64,000 nt of DNA from Thiothrix winogradskyi (GCF_021650935.1 NZ_CP091244.1:4030001-4094000); one strand, 5' to 3'; shown: positions 43,039 through 52,048, counted from the first letter of the stretch. Program-made: numbers and translations. The notes: a model not told the origin generated them from the sequence alone.

Positions 43039-43431
43039 TCAATGCTCCCCTTTGGTTCTACGGATACCCGCCAAGCGATTGCCCTGCTTCTGCGGGCCGC
43101 CTTTAGGGAAAATTTCGTGCAGGTAATGGTTGGTGGCGAACTCTTCACCCCACGCTTGTTTGAAGTGCTTGAGCATGTCGCGCACGGGGGCTTGCACCCC
43201 GTGTTCCTGATGGTAGTTACGCAGGAACTCAATGATTTCCCAATGCTCGTCGGTCAGCACCAAGCCTTCACGTTCGGCGAGGGCTTCCACGAAACCTTCG
43301 CTCCAGTCATCCATGTTTTGGATGTAGCCTTCCTGATCGGTGAGGATTTGCTTGCCATCCACTTCCAACGCCAAGGTATAAATCGCGTAAGGGTTGGTTT
43401 GCAGATTGTCGTCATACTGTTGAATTGCCAT
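43039..43431 (-). CDS. Cysteine-free DsrC/TusE-family protein of the nar operon
   Basis: A 130-residue DsrC-fold protein: ILTDQEGYIQNMDDWSEGFVEALAEREGLVLTDEHWEIIEFLRNYH and an arm FPKGGPQKQGNRLAGIRRTKGEH. Neither arm cysteine is present (the CysB position is Asn, the end is GEH), and no other Cys exists in the protein, so it cannot carry sulfur as a persulfide. It sits between narK2 and narG, nearly overlapping narG, so a structural or regulatory role in nitrate reductase assembly or sulfur-nitrate coupling is inferred. Confidence 0.85.
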   Translation of the reverse strand: MAIQQYDDNLQTNPYAIYTLALEVDGKQILTDQEGYIQNMDDWSEGFVEALAEREGLVLTDEHWEIIEFLRNYHQEHGVQAPVRDMLKHFKQAWGEEFATNHYLHEIFPKGGPQKQGNRLAGIRRTKGEH

Positions 43432-43450
43432 GTCTAGCTCCTTGTCTTAG

Positions 43451-43475
43451 CCCCTCTCCCCCTGAGGGAGAGGGG
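43451..43475. repeat. REP-type hairpin between narK2 and the DsrC-like gene
   Basis: CCCCTCTCCC-CCTGA-GGGAGAGGGG, perfect 10-base arms, followed by TTGGGGTGAGG. This is the widespread CCCTCTCC...GGAGAGGGG dispersed repeat of proteobacteria. In this operon it could attenuate transcription or stabilise mRNA ends. Confidence 0.75.
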
Positions 43476-43493
43476 TTGGGGTGAGGGGGTTCT

Positions 43494-45101
43494 TTAAGGG
43501 TTCTTGATCTCACTGCCACTACGCAGATAAAACCACCAGTTCAAAATCAGGCACAGCGCGTAGAAAATCGCAAAGCCATACATCGCGTTTTCTGGTGATC
43601 CCGCTTTGATCTGGTCGCCAATCACCACCGGCGCAATGAACGAACCGTAAGCGGCTACTGCTGAAGTCCAGCCCAATACCGGCCCGGCTTGCAGGCGGTC
43701 AAAGATGACCCCAACGGTACGGAAGGTAGAGCCGTTACCAATGCCGGTAGCAGCAAACAACACCACAAACGTGATCAAAAACTGGTTGAAGTAGATTTCT
43801 GGGGTAGCGGACTGGTAAGCCTGCATCATGATGTAACCCGCGTAAGCAGAAGCTGCGACCATCACCACTGAAATGACTTGCGTCACAATAGAGCCGCCCA
43901 CCTTGTCAGAAATCCAGCCACCGAGTGGACGAATCAACGCCCCCACGAAAGGGCCAATCCATGCGTAAGCGAACACTGGGATTGCGTTAGGGTTTTTCGC
44001 GTGTACCCACGCTTGCGTGGTCGCATCAAACACATGGGTATTCCCGAAAATGACATTGATGGAGAGTGGCAATGCCATTGAAAAGCCAATGAATGAACCG
44101 AAAGTGACGATATAGAGAATGGTCATTGACCAAGTGTGCTTATTTTTAAAGATCGCAAACTGATTATTGATATTGGTTTTCATCTCACCAAAAGCAGCCA
44201 TCTTCATCACGCCAAGCGTCAGGATGATGGTCAATGGCAATGCAATCCACATATTCAACAACCCTAAACCGCTTGGTGCAGGCAGATAAAGGTACAAACC
44301 GAAGGCGGCTGTCGATAAAGCCAAGCCATACAACCAAAGGATTTTAAGGAATGCCATCAACGTGCCACCGGCATTAGGGGAAATCGGCAGCAGATTATTC
44401 ATCCCCAAAAAGCCGAAAAACGCCAGTGGAATCAGGAACACCAGCCACACCAAGCCCGCGTTTTGAATCCAAGTTTGGGTTCCGGCAGTGATCTTGCCCA
44501 GAATCCAGCCAGAATCTTTCGCCAGTGGTAAAGAATCACCACCCAACACACCAAACACGCCCATTGTCATCACCAAGGGAATAAGGATTTGCATGGTGGT
44601 CACACCAAAGTTACCCAAACCTGCATTCAAGCCCAGTGCCGTACCCTGCAAACGCTTCGGGAAAAACGTGCTGATATTGGACATCGAGCAAGCAAAGTTA
44701 CCGCCACCAATGCCCGACAGTAACGCCAGAATCTGGAAGGTCAGCAACGGCGTATCCTTATCCTGCAAGGCAAGCCCTGTACCCAATGCCGGAATCATCA
44801 GCAATGCCGTGGTCAGGAAAATGGTGTTACGCCCACCCGCAATACGGATGAAAAACGAAGCCGGGATCCGCAACGTTGCACCCGACAAACCGGCAATAGC
44901 GGTCAACGTAAACAATTCTTCGGTTTTAAACGGAAAGCCCAAATTGGACATCTGTACGGTAATAATTCCCCACATCAACCAGATGGCGAATCCCATCAAC
45001 AGGCTGGGGATCGAAATCCATAAATTGCGGTTGGCAATCTTCTTGCCGGTGCTTTCCCAAAACGTGGTGTCTTCCACGTCCCAGTTTTTAATGTTAGTCA
45101 T
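43494..45101 (-). CDS. narK: Nitrate/nitrite transporter, NarK2 type
   Basis: A 535-residue major facilitator protein with 12-14 predicted helices and NNP-family nitrate signatures: GIGGGNFACSMSNISTFFPKRLQGTALGLNAGLGNFG and GGWISDKVGGSIVTQ. The longer chain with extra central loops suits the NarK2 nitrate/nitrite antiporter group. It is second in the operon, 15 bases after the shorter narK1-like gene; in some denitrifiers the two are fused. Confidence 0.9.
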   Translation of the reverse strand: MTNIKNWDVEDTTFWESTGKKIANRNLWISIPSLLMGFAIWLMWGIITVQMSNLGFPFKTEELFTLTAIAGLSGATLRIPASFFIRIAGGRNTIFLTTALLMIPALGTGLALQDKDTPLLTFQILALLSGIGGGNFACSMSNISTFFPKRLQGTALGLNAGLGNFGVTTMQILIPLVMTMGVFGVLGGDSLPLAKDSGWILGKITAGTQTWIQNAGLVWLVFLIPLAFFGFLGMNNLLPISPNAGGTLMAFLKILWLYGLALSTAAFGLYLYLPAPSGLGLLNMWIALPLTIILTLGVMKMAAFGEMKTNINNQFAIFKNKHTWSMTILYIVTFGSFIGFSMALPLSINVIFGNTHVFDATTQAWVHAKNPNAIPVFAYAWIGPFVGALIRPLGGWISDKVGGSIVTQVISVVMVAASAYAGYIMMQAYQSATPEIYFNQFLITFVVLFAATGIGNGSTFRTVGVIFDRLQAGPVLGWTSAVAAYGSFIAPVVIGDQIKAGSPENAMYGFAIFYALCLILNWWFYLRSGSEIKNP

Positions 45102-45116
45102 TAGGAATTCCTCGTA

Positions 45117-46373
45117 TTAAGGGTTTGTGGTGAGGGATTTTTCGTGTAAATCAGCATGAACCGGGCGCACTTCGGTGAAATACATCCACATCAGCGACAC
45201 CCACACGATTCCGAACATCAGCATGAAGGCGGAAGAGCGGATGCCGGTGAGATCAAGCAATGCGCCGAACATGATCGGCATAAAAAAACCACCCAAACCG
45301 CCTGCCAAGCCCACCACGCCGGACACCACCCCAATGTTGTCGGGGTAATCGTCTGAGATGTATTTGAAAACGGAAGCTTTACCGATGGCGAAGACAATAC
45401 CGAGGGTGAACATAATGATGGTGAATACCGTGGCATTCAGACCAATACCGAAGGTGGCGGGGCCGTTAACGGTCTGGATAGTCAAACTGGTTTGCGGGTA
45501 AGACAGGAAGAACAGGCACACCAGCGAAATCCACAGCACCCACCAAGTGATGGTATGTGCGCCGAATTTATCCGAGAAATACCCACCCATTGCCCGCAAA
45601 ATTCCACCGGGAATGCTGAAGGCTGCCGCCAGGAATGCAGCGGTTTTCAGATCGAAACCGTATTCCCCGATGTAATATTTGGTCATCCACAGTGCCAATG
45701 CCACGTAGCCGCCAAACACGATGGAATAGTATTGGCTGTAACGCCATACCTTGGGATCTTTGAGCACGGCAAGCTGTTCGCGCATGGTCACGGTTTTAGC
45801 CACTTTGTGACTCGGATCACTAAAAGTGAAAAACCAGAACACCAGTGCCATCACCAACATCAAGACCGCATAGACTTTCGGAACCATCGTCCAGCCGTAG
45901 CCCACCACAATAATCGGTGCAACCAATTTAGTGACCGCCGCACCGGTATTGCCCACCCCAAAAATCCCCATGGCCGTACCTTGTTGATGTTTGGGAAACC
46001 AACGGGCGCAATAAGAGATGCCCACCGTGAATGAACCACCTGCCACCCCGACAAACAAACCAATCGTCAGAAAATGCCAGAATGCGGTGGCATAAGACAT
46101 CATCCAAATCGGAATGACCGTCGATAGCATCAGCACGGTGAACACAATGCGTCCGCCAAACTTGTCTGTCCACATACCTAGCGGCAAGCGGATAAGTGAG
46201 CCAGTTAACACGGGGGTTGCGATTAAAATACCGAACTGGGTTTCGTTCAAACCCAAGGTTTCCTTGATGGGAATGCCGATGACGGCGAACATCATCCAGA
46301 TCATAAAGCACACGGTAAATGCCAGCGTACTCATAATGACGACCGACCATGCCTTGTATTGCTGTGTTGCCAT
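45117..46373 (-). CDS. narK: Nitrate transporter, NarK1 type
   Basis: A 418-residue, 12-helix NNP-family transporter: GVAGGSFTVGISYCARWFPKHQQGTAMGIFGVGNTGAA is the nitrate-signature motif and GGYFSDKFGAHTITW its C-terminal counterpart. NarK1-type members work as nitrate/proton symporters. First gene of the nar operon; the 247-base gap upstream holds a NarL-type palindrome. Confidence 0.9.
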   Translation of the reverse strand: MATQQYKAWSVVIMSTLAFTVCFMIWMMFAVIGIPIKETLGLNETQFGILIATPVLTGSLIRLPLGMWTDKFGGRIVFTVLMLSTVIPIWMMSYATAFWHFLTIGLFVGVAGGSFTVGISYCARWFPKHQQGTAMGIFGVGNTGAAVTKLVAPIIVVGYGWTMVPKVYAVLMLVMALVFWFFTFSDPSHKVAKTVTMREQLAVLKDPKVWRYSQYYSIVFGGYVALALWMTKYYIGEYGFDLKTAAFLAAAFSIPGGILRAMGGYFSDKFGAHTITWWVLWISLVCLFFLSYPQTSLTIQTVNGPATFGIGLNATVFTIIMFTLGIVFAIGKASVFKYISDDYPDNIGVVSGVVGLAGGLGGFFMPIMFGALLDLTGIRSSAFMLMFGIVWVSLMWMYFTEVRPVHADLHEKSLTTNP

Positions 46374-46470
46374 AACTCACCTCGTAACAAAACCGTAAGT
46401 GGTTTCAAGGTGATTCTAGGCTGATGAATTCCTAATTCCAGTGGGGGTAATGGGCGAAAAGAGAGGCGAA

Positions 46471-46488
46471 GTACCACTTTAGTGGTAC
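46471..46488. promoter_or_regulatory. NarL/NarP-type 7-2-7 site before the nar operon
   Basis: TACCACT-TT-AGTGGTA (extended to GTACCACT / AGTGGTAC), two inverted heptamers with a 2-base spacer, about 98 bases before the narK1 ATG. The arrangement is that of NarL/NarP sites; the heptamer differs from TACYYMT at one base. A NarXL pair is encoded at 50183-52688. The rest of the 46374-46620 gap contains a second short dyad, GGTG-GTA-CACC, near 46569. Confidence 0.6.
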
Positions 46489-46620
46489 ATGATAATTTTC
46501 CTAAAGCACTGTTTTAATTTGATTTTTTATTAAGGCTTAGATTGGATTTTGGTGTTGGCGGCATAGAGGTGGTACACCCTTTAACCCACGGAACTGCCCC
46601 TTACGTTGATGCTAGTGTGG

Positions 46621-47403
46621 TTACTTTACAGGACAATGCTTAACCCATACGGCATGTAGATCAGCCCAACCTGTCGAATGCGCCCCTAATTTTGCTGCTT
46701 GCCGAGGATGAACAAGCGGAAGAAGTTGCAACTGTTTGCCAGCCACCGAAAAAGGATACAAACGACCATACTGTTTTTCTGTGTTTCCATAAGCAGATAA
46801 TTTAGACGCTGTTCCATAATGTTGCGTAAACCATTTTAACGGCTGATCTCCCAACGTGATAACAATGTCGGCATTGGAACGAATCAGCTCTTGCTCAATC
46901 TCCAATCGTCTTCCGCAACTAACCAACGTATCAGGCAAACGAGACCAAGTGTATTCAGGAAGCTTTAGCGAATCAATGAGGGGATCGTATTCCCGCTTTA
47001 AGGCGACCTCCTGATTTTCGTTCATGCAACTATACGGAATCAGATCACATAGCCACACATCATTCCGAGACATACCCAACGGGGCAATAAAACAATCATC
47101 AAGGGCTTTGCCAGATGGTCCATTCAAATGCTTGCTTGCAGGAAGCAAGCGTCCTGCACCCAGCGGAAGCTGAATAGTTGAAATAATCTCCTGCGCTGAT
47201 GCCGTACTGCCTCTCCAAAATATTTCTGGCTCAGAAGCCACGGCTAACGCACCTATTTTCTGACGACCATCTTGCCCTATCCAACGAGCATGTACCGCAC
47301 TTGCATATACACCTAAAATAAACACGCGCTTAGGTGTTTGATCTTTTTGTACCAATGAAAGAATTGGCTTTCCGAATGGGAACGTACCAACATTTAGCAC
47401 CAT
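46621..47403 (-). CDS. Uracil-DNA glycosylase-like protein
   Basis: A 260-residue protein; the ATG at 47403 gives MVLNVGTFPFGKPIL. It has the look of the UDG superfamily: ILGVYASAVHARWIG, APLGMSRNDVWLCDLIPYSC, an ITLGDQPLKWF strand and a C-terminal PLVHPRQAA. The last motif and the VWLCDLIPY strand are the best evidence. It could excise damaged bases, but no catalytic assignment is possible. It follows the PIN toxin gene on the same strand by 16 bases. Confidence 0.55.
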   Translation of the reverse strand: MVLNVGTFPFGKPILSLVQKDQTPKRVFILGVYASAVHARWIGQDGRQKIGALAVASEPEIFWRGSTASAQEIISTIQLPLGAGRLLPASKHLNGPSGKALDDCFIAPLGMSRNDVWLCDLIPYSCMNENQEVALKREYDPLIDSLKLPEYTWSRLPDTLVSCGRRLEIEQELIRSNADIVITLGDQPLKWFTQHYGTASKLSAYGNTEKQYGRLYPFSVAGKQLQLLPLVHPRQAAKLGAHSTGWADLHAVWVKHCPVK

Positions 47404-47419
47404 AAAATTACTCCCAACT

Positions 47420-47812
47420 TCAAATATGTTGCTGTTCAGCAATCGCCAGCAAACGCACCAAACCAATAAACGTCAGTCCTAATTTCGCGGCTTGCCGACG
47501 TGCTAACTGGTCATCCACGATCAGCAGGGAATGTTCATGTTGGATTGCCAGACAAATGGCTTCTTTTTCACCATCACCCAAGCTACGGGGCAAAACCACC
47601 GAAGATACGGCATCACTGGAAATGACTTGTAAGTGTTGGCTATCAATCGCTTGCTGGATGCGCTGGCTATCTTCACCAGACTTTGCCATACATTCCCGTT
47701 GCACGGCTTCTGGTATCAATACTGTGCCAAACAGTTTTTCTAACAGGTGTAAACCATCCAGTTTTGCCAAAGCAAGCAAAGGTCCAGCATCAGCAATTAC
47801 GACTTGAGCCAT
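47420..47812 (-). CDS. PIN-domain (DUF3368) toxin
   Basis: A 130-residue protein with PIN acid residues: D8 in VVIADAGPLLALAKL, the Glu in SLGDGEKEAICLA, and the Asp pair in LLIVDDQLARR, followed by LTFIGLVRLLAIA typical of DUF3368. Such proteins are RNases in toxin-antitoxin pairs. The 16-base overlap with the upstream antitoxin gene supports that role. Confidence 0.82.
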   Translation of the reverse strand: MAQVVIADAGPLLALAKLDGLHLLEKLFGTVLIPEAVQRECMAKSGEDSQRIQQAIDSQHLQVISSDAVSSVVLPRSLGDGEKEAICLAIQHEHSLLIVDDQLARRQAAKLGLTFIGLVRLLAIAEQQHI

Positions 47813-48135
47813 GCACTCATATCCTTCGCTTCTTGGGCAACGGTTTCATCGGCTTTGACGATTTCAATATCGAGGCTGCTAAGGTGTTGGATGAAATCCA
47901 CCAATGGCAAACCACTAAGTTTGGCAGCCGCCCCCAAGGACAGCACCCCGTCACGGAATAGGACAGAAGCCAATGCAGGGCGCAATGTCAGCAGCGTGTC
48001 ACCCAACGTTGATTCCAGATGCAGTAAAACCGCGTCGGGTTGATTACCTTTGAGGATGAGTACCGGCTCATCGCGTGCATGGCGCAAAGCGGCGGATGGA
48101 TTTTTTTTCAAGTCGCGGACATTAGTGGCGTACAT
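47797..48135 (-). CDS. Phd-like/UPF0175 antitoxin
   Basis: A 112-residue protein beginning MYATNVRDLKKNPSAALRHA, a Phd/YefM-like DNA-binding domain (about 1-45), with a C-terminal UPF0175-like half (FRDGVLSLGAAAKLSGLPLVDFIQHL). The ATG at 48135 has AGAGGTG 7 bases before it, so a longer upstream frame to 48225 is rejected. It should neutralise the PIN toxin and repress the pair. Confidence 0.8.
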   Translation of the reverse strand: MYATNVRDLKKNPSAALRHARDEPVLILKGNQPDAVLLHLESTLGDTLLTLRPALASVLFRDGVLSLGAAAKLSGLPLVDFIQHLSSLDIEIVKADETVAQEAKDMSAWLKS

Positions 48136-48257
48136 AAGTTGCACCTCTTTAGATAGTACTTCCAGTGTAGTCCACGCCCGATGGATTTGCAATTTTGGAT
48201 TTTGGACTACGAAGCAGCGCGGCATGGCAATTACAGCACCGCGCTGGTGGAACAGCT

Positions 48258-48368
48258 TACATCGCCAAGCTGGAAGAGCATGGCAGCTATCACTTCCTGT
48301 TGCGCCCGCGCCGTTTTGGTAAAAGCCTGTTCATTTCGATGCTGGAACACTACTTTGCGGCGGGTTGA
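48258..48368 (+). pseudogene. Fragment of an AAA-ATPase-like/PD-(D/E)XK family protein
   Basis: In frame from 48258 the sequence reads YIAKLEEHGSYHFLLRPRRF, then GKSLFISMLEHYF and stops at 48368. This is the N-terminal P-loop region (LRPRRFGKSLF) of the PF09820 AAA-ATPase-like family. Neither the start nor the remaining 450 or so residues are present. It lies in the divergent gap between the antitoxin and the DUF4276 gene; the rest of that gap contains nothing else I can assign. Confidence 0.7.
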
Positions 48369-48405
48369 TCACCTTAATGGTGCGCACAAGATACGCCTCT
48401 TTAAA

Positions 48406-49074
48406 TTATACCTCCAATTGTCCAAGTCTTTCCAACCACGCATTAAACAATGGGCATTCCCGCCGGATACTTCCCAAGCCGATTTCCAACGCAGCCAATG
48501 AGCCATGCAACGGCTTGTCATACGCTTCAAACATTGCCAGCAGCCGCTTGCTGGGCGCGGTTTCAGGGCTGTCATTAATCATTTCAGGTGAGGCAAAAGC
48601 CAGCCGAATCGCTTCAAAGTCATCTGCCAACGCCGGTTGATTAATGCCTTGAGCCAAACCGCTGGTATCGCTAAACAGCAAGCCTTCAAACTCGTACATT
48701 TGCACGTAAGGGATGAAACGGCGCATGGCGTCAGTACCCAACGCAGCCTGTAAACGTGCGGTCATTGCCTGCGTGATGCAATGGGCTTTGTCTGCATTCA
48801 GCGTGTATTGCATTGCTTCGTTTTTGCCGGGAAAGTTCGGCGGTAGACCGTAAAAATCAAAGAAGGTGGTGCAATAAGCACGGGCATCTCCCAACAAACG
48901 CACGCGGACATCGGTCAGTAACCGCTCGAAGCGGAAGTTGCCGCCTTTATGCCCCGGTTTGCCAATCAAGGAGGGAATCAGGTAAACACCCTGAACCGCG
49001 AAACTTTCCGCCAACACTTCGTTAACGAACATTTCCTCGGTCTGCCCTTCGCAAATGATGTGGACACGAATCAT
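48406..49074 (-). CDS. DUF4276 (TOPRIM-like) protein
   Basis: A 222-residue protein starting MIRVHIICEGQTEEMFVNEVL (E9 and the following EE are the expected acidic cluster), with FFDFYGLPPNFPG and MYEFEGLLFSDT as further conserved acidic patches. DUF4276 is regarded as a TOPRIM-related fold. Its start overlaps the stop of the AAA ATPase gene, so they form a two-gene unit resembling ATPase plus TOPRIM effector pairs such as split OLD nucleases or PARIS. A defence role is inferred. Confidence 0.8.
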   Translation of the reverse strand: MIRVHIICEGQTEEMFVNEVLAESFAVQGVYLIPSLIGKPGHKGGNFRFERLLTDVRVRLLGDARAYCTTFFDFYGLPPNFPGKNEAMQYTLNADKAHCITQAMTARLQAALGTDAMRRFIPYVQMYEFEGLLFSDTSGLAQGINQPALADDFEAIRLAFASPEMINDSPETAPSKRLLAMFEAYDKPLHGSLAALEIGLGSIRRECPLFNAWLERLGQLEV

Positions 49075-50078
49075 TTGTGCGGCCTCCCACCCAGAATATT
49101 CTTCTCCCATAATTCGCCGACAGAATACTCATCCAACCATAATTGCAGGTCTTGGGCATCCAAGCGCTTGAATACTGTCGCGCCTTGTTCGCGTTCCACA
49201 ATCACCAAGTCATCGACGGTAAATTCATTCACCAGTGGCACAGATTGCGTGGAAATAATCACCTGCATCCGTTTAGAAGCCGAACGCAACAATGATCCCA
49301 ATAACGTAATAGCGTAAGGGTGCAAGCCCAGTTCTGGCTCATCAATAATGATGGTGGAAGGTGGATCAGGTTGCAGCAACGCCGTCACCAGACAAATGAA
49401 ACGAATTGAGCCATCCGATAACTGGCTAGGCCATAGCGCGTAATCGCTGTCTTGTTGCCGCCACAGCAAGCGAAGTTGCTCTTCTTCTGTCGGTAACTTG
49501 TGGGGTTTCAACACGAAGTCATCGAAGAAAGGCACTGCCAACCGGATAGTTTTACAAATTTGCTGATACACATCGGGATGTTCGGCTTTCATACGGTAGA
49601 GAAATGCCGCTAAATTGGATGCATCTTGACGCAAATATTCGTTGTCGTGCAGCGAACACAACCGTTTTACGCCCGCAGTCTCGCTGGTGTCGTGAAAGTG
49701 AAAAACTTTCCAACTGGAAATAGCTGTGTGAGCATTGCCTGTCTGTTCAATAGGCGTAAACACAACCCCGTCATCCACCGTGGTTTCCAGCATAAAATGG
49801 TAGTGACCTTGTTGAAACATGATCACGGATTCAAGTTTGCTGGTTTCCTTCACCCCAAAGCTGAGAATGCGGTCAGCACCACCCTGTTTGCGTACCCAGC
49901 TATGCAAACGCATTTCCACCAACTCGCCCAACATGCGGAAGTACGAAACAAAATTGCTCTTACCCGAACCATTCGCGCCAATCAAAACATTCAAGTTGGT
50001 CAGCGGGAATTGCTCCAACTGGCGGATGGACTTGAAGCCCTGAATAGTCAATTTTTCAATAGGATTTTGGGTGTTCAT
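49071..50078 (-). CDS. AAA ATPase (SMC/OLD-like) paired with the DUF4276 gene
   Basis: A 335-residue ABC-type ATPase: Walker A GANGSGKSN (34-42), LSDGSIRFICLVTALLQP signature-like segment, Walker B TIIIDEPELGLHP and STQSVPLVNEF with the switch histidine replaced by Gln. The domain is of the AAA_21/RecF type without a coiled-coil arm. It overlaps the DUF4276 gene by ATGA. The pair is likely one functional system; with its toxin-antitoxin neighbours it suggests a defence locus. Confidence 0.82.
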   Translation of the reverse strand: MNTQNPIEKLTIQGFKSIRQLEQFPLTNLNVLIGANGSGKSNFVSYFRMLGELVEMRLHSWVRKQGGADRILSFGVKETSKLESVIMFQQGHYHFMLETTVDDGVVFTPIEQTGNAHTAISSWKVFHFHDTSETAGVKRLCSLHDNEYLRQDASNLAAFLYRMKAEHPDVYQQICKTIRLAVPFFDDFVLKPHKLPTEEEQLRLLWRQQDSDYALWPSQLSDGSIRFICLVTALLQPDPPSTIIIDEPELGLHPYAITLLGSLLRSASKRMQVIISTQSVPLVNEFTVDDLVIVEREQGATVFKRLDAQDLQLWLDEYSVGELWEKNILGGRPHK

Positions 50079-50182
50079 GGCCTGAATAGCTTGCGTGGAT
50101 ATGAAGATGAGTATATATCAAATGCAGCATGATCCTAGAACCAAAGCGCAGCACCCAATAACAACACGAGGAAATCCACCGC

Positions 50183-52048
50183 GTGAATCGTTTTCTGTGG
50201 AACAAACTCCGAAATTCCCTGCTTTTACGGCTGGGCGGCATGATCGCAGCCATTACTGTGTTGGCTATCGTCGGCATGTCCACCTCGTGGATGGTCGCAG
50301 AAACCACCCAAGGCAACGGCGAAGCCATTAATATTGCAGGCAGTTTGCGGATGCAAAGCTGGCGCATGGCCTCCCTCTACCAACGTACTCTCCAAACCGA
50401 CACTGCCGAATACCGCACCACCCTGCAACAAGCCATTGAACGCTTTGAAAACGATTTAAGTGCTGAACCCATCCTTTCCGTGCTGCCAGTTGATGAAACC
50501 ACACCACTCAAAAAAGTCTACCGCCAGGTTGAGGCGAATTGGCAGACACAGGTTAAACCGGCATTACAGCACCCCTCCAGCACGGTTCAAAATGCACGGG
50601 TACTCGACGAAATTCCGCTATTTGTGGCGCATATCAACGATCTGGTCAAACAAATTGAAGAAGCCACCGAGGCTAAAATCTTTGTACTGCGTGTCGTGTT
50701 GGGGGTTGCGATTATTGGTACCATGCTCGTGGTCATCTTGTCGATTTATCTGGTAAAAAACATCCTTGTGAGTCCACTCCGTGGCTTATTGGGCTTAACC
50801 GACCAAATCCGTCAAGGCAATCTCGCAGTGCGTACCGAACTTGACGGTGAAGACGAAATCGGGCAATTGGGACAAGCCTTTAACCTCATGGCAGAAGATT
50901 TGTCCAAGCTCTACCAAGACCTCGAAGCGCGGGTCGAACAAAAAACCGCAGAACTCACCCGCAGCAACCGTTCGCTGGATTTGCTGTACCGCTCCATCAC
51001 TCGCTTGCACGGCATTGCCCCCGACCGCGCCGTCTTCCATAACGTATTAAAAGATGCCGAAGCCGTGCTGGGTTTAGGCAATGGCACGATTTGCCTCAAA
51101 GAAGACAATAATCAGCAAGGCGATGTCGTCGCCACCACCGCCATCAGCGGCAAAAGCCCCATGTGCCAACGCGCCAACAGTTGCGCCGAATGCCACGACC
51201 CGCACGCCGCCCGCATGGATACCCTCCCCGACGGACGGCAAATCTTGCGAATGCCACTCACCGATGCGGAAAAACGCTACGGCATGTTAGCCGTCGATGT
51301 CCCCGCCAACACCACCGCCGAACGCTGGCAAGTGCAATTGCTGGAAGCATTATCGCGCCACATCGGTGTCACCATCGCCTCCGAACAGCGCAGCGAACAG
51401 CACCGCCGCGTCTCCCTGTTGGAAGAACGCGCCGTCATCGCCCGCGAACTACACGATTCCTTGGCACAATCGCTGGCGTACATGAAAATTCAAGTCAGCC
51501 GCTTACGTGCCGCCGTGAAAAACCCGGCAGATGCCACCGAAGTCACCGCCGCCTTGGAAGAATTGCGCGAGGGTCTTAACAGCTCTTACCAACAATTGCG
51601 TGAACTGCTCTCCACTTTCCGCTTGCGCATGGAAGACGACGATTTAGGCATGGCACTGGCGCAAACCACCACCGAATTTGCCGAACGCGGCAACTTGCCG
51701 ATTGCGCTGGATGTCAGTTTAGGCAATCTCAATCTGACTCCCAACGAAGAAATTCACCTGCTGCAAATCGTGCGCGAAGCCTTATCCAACACCCTTAAAC
51801 ACGCGCACGCCAGCCAAGCGTGGGTATCGTTACAACGTCAAGAAGGCAATAACAGCCTGCAATTGCGCATCGAAGATGATGGCGCAGGTATCCAAAAAAC
51901 CGCCAACCTGCACCATTACGGCATGGCAATTATGGACGAACGCGCCCGCGCCCTGCATGGCATACTGCAATACTTGCCACGCACGGGTGGTGGCACTTGC
52001 GTACAACTCGATTTCACCCCCAAAACAAGGATTGCCCATGCCGCTTGA
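50183..52048 (+). CDS. narX: Nitrate/nitrite sensor histidine kinase
   Basis: A 621-residue sensor kinase: helix at about 18-38, periplasmic domain with the nitrate-binding P-box NIAGSLRMQSWRM (50-62), second helix (about 172-192), HAMP, a GAF-like central module containing C328, C334, C337 and H338 (MCQRANSCAECH), then HisKA_3 with H424 (ARELHDSL) and an HATPase domain (DDGAGI). The start is GTG at 50183 with GAGGAAA before it. It phosphorylates NarL when nitrate is present. Confidence 0.93.
   Translation: MNRFLWNKLRNSLLLRLGGMIAAITVLAIVGMSTSWMVAETTQGNGEAINIAGSLRMQSWRMASLYQRTLQTDTAEYRTTLQQAIERFENDLSAEPILSVLPVDETTPLKKVYRQVEANWQTQVKPALQHPSSTVQNARVLDEIPLFVAHINDLVKQIEEATEAKIFVLRVVLGVAIIGTMLVVILSIYLVKNILVSPLRGLLGLTDQIRQGNLAVRTELDGEDEIGQLGQAFNLMAEDLSKLYQDLEARVEQKTAELTRSNRSLDLLYRSITRLHGIAPDRAVFHNVLKDAEAVLGLGNGTICLKEDNNQQGDVVATTAISGKSPMCQRANSCAECHDPHAARMDTLPDGRQILRMPLTDAEKRYGMLAVDVPANTTAERWQVQLLEALSRHIGVTIASEQRSEQHRRVSLLEERAVIARELHDSLAQSLAYMKIQVSRLRAAVKNPADATEVTAALEELREGLNSSYQQLRELLSTFRLRMEDDDLGMALAQTTTEFAERGNLPIALDVSLGNLNLTPNEEIHLLQIVREALSNTLKHAHASQAWVSLQRQEGNNSLQLRIEDDGAGIQKTANLHHYGMAIMDERARALHGILQYLPRTGGGTCVQLDFTPKTRIAHAA

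Noticed and set aside
46519..46533. TTGAT-TTTTT-ATTAA as an FNR site for the nar operon
   Set aside because: The spacer is 5 bases, not 4, and the sequence is in an AT-rich run; it does not fit the sites seen elsewhere in the window.
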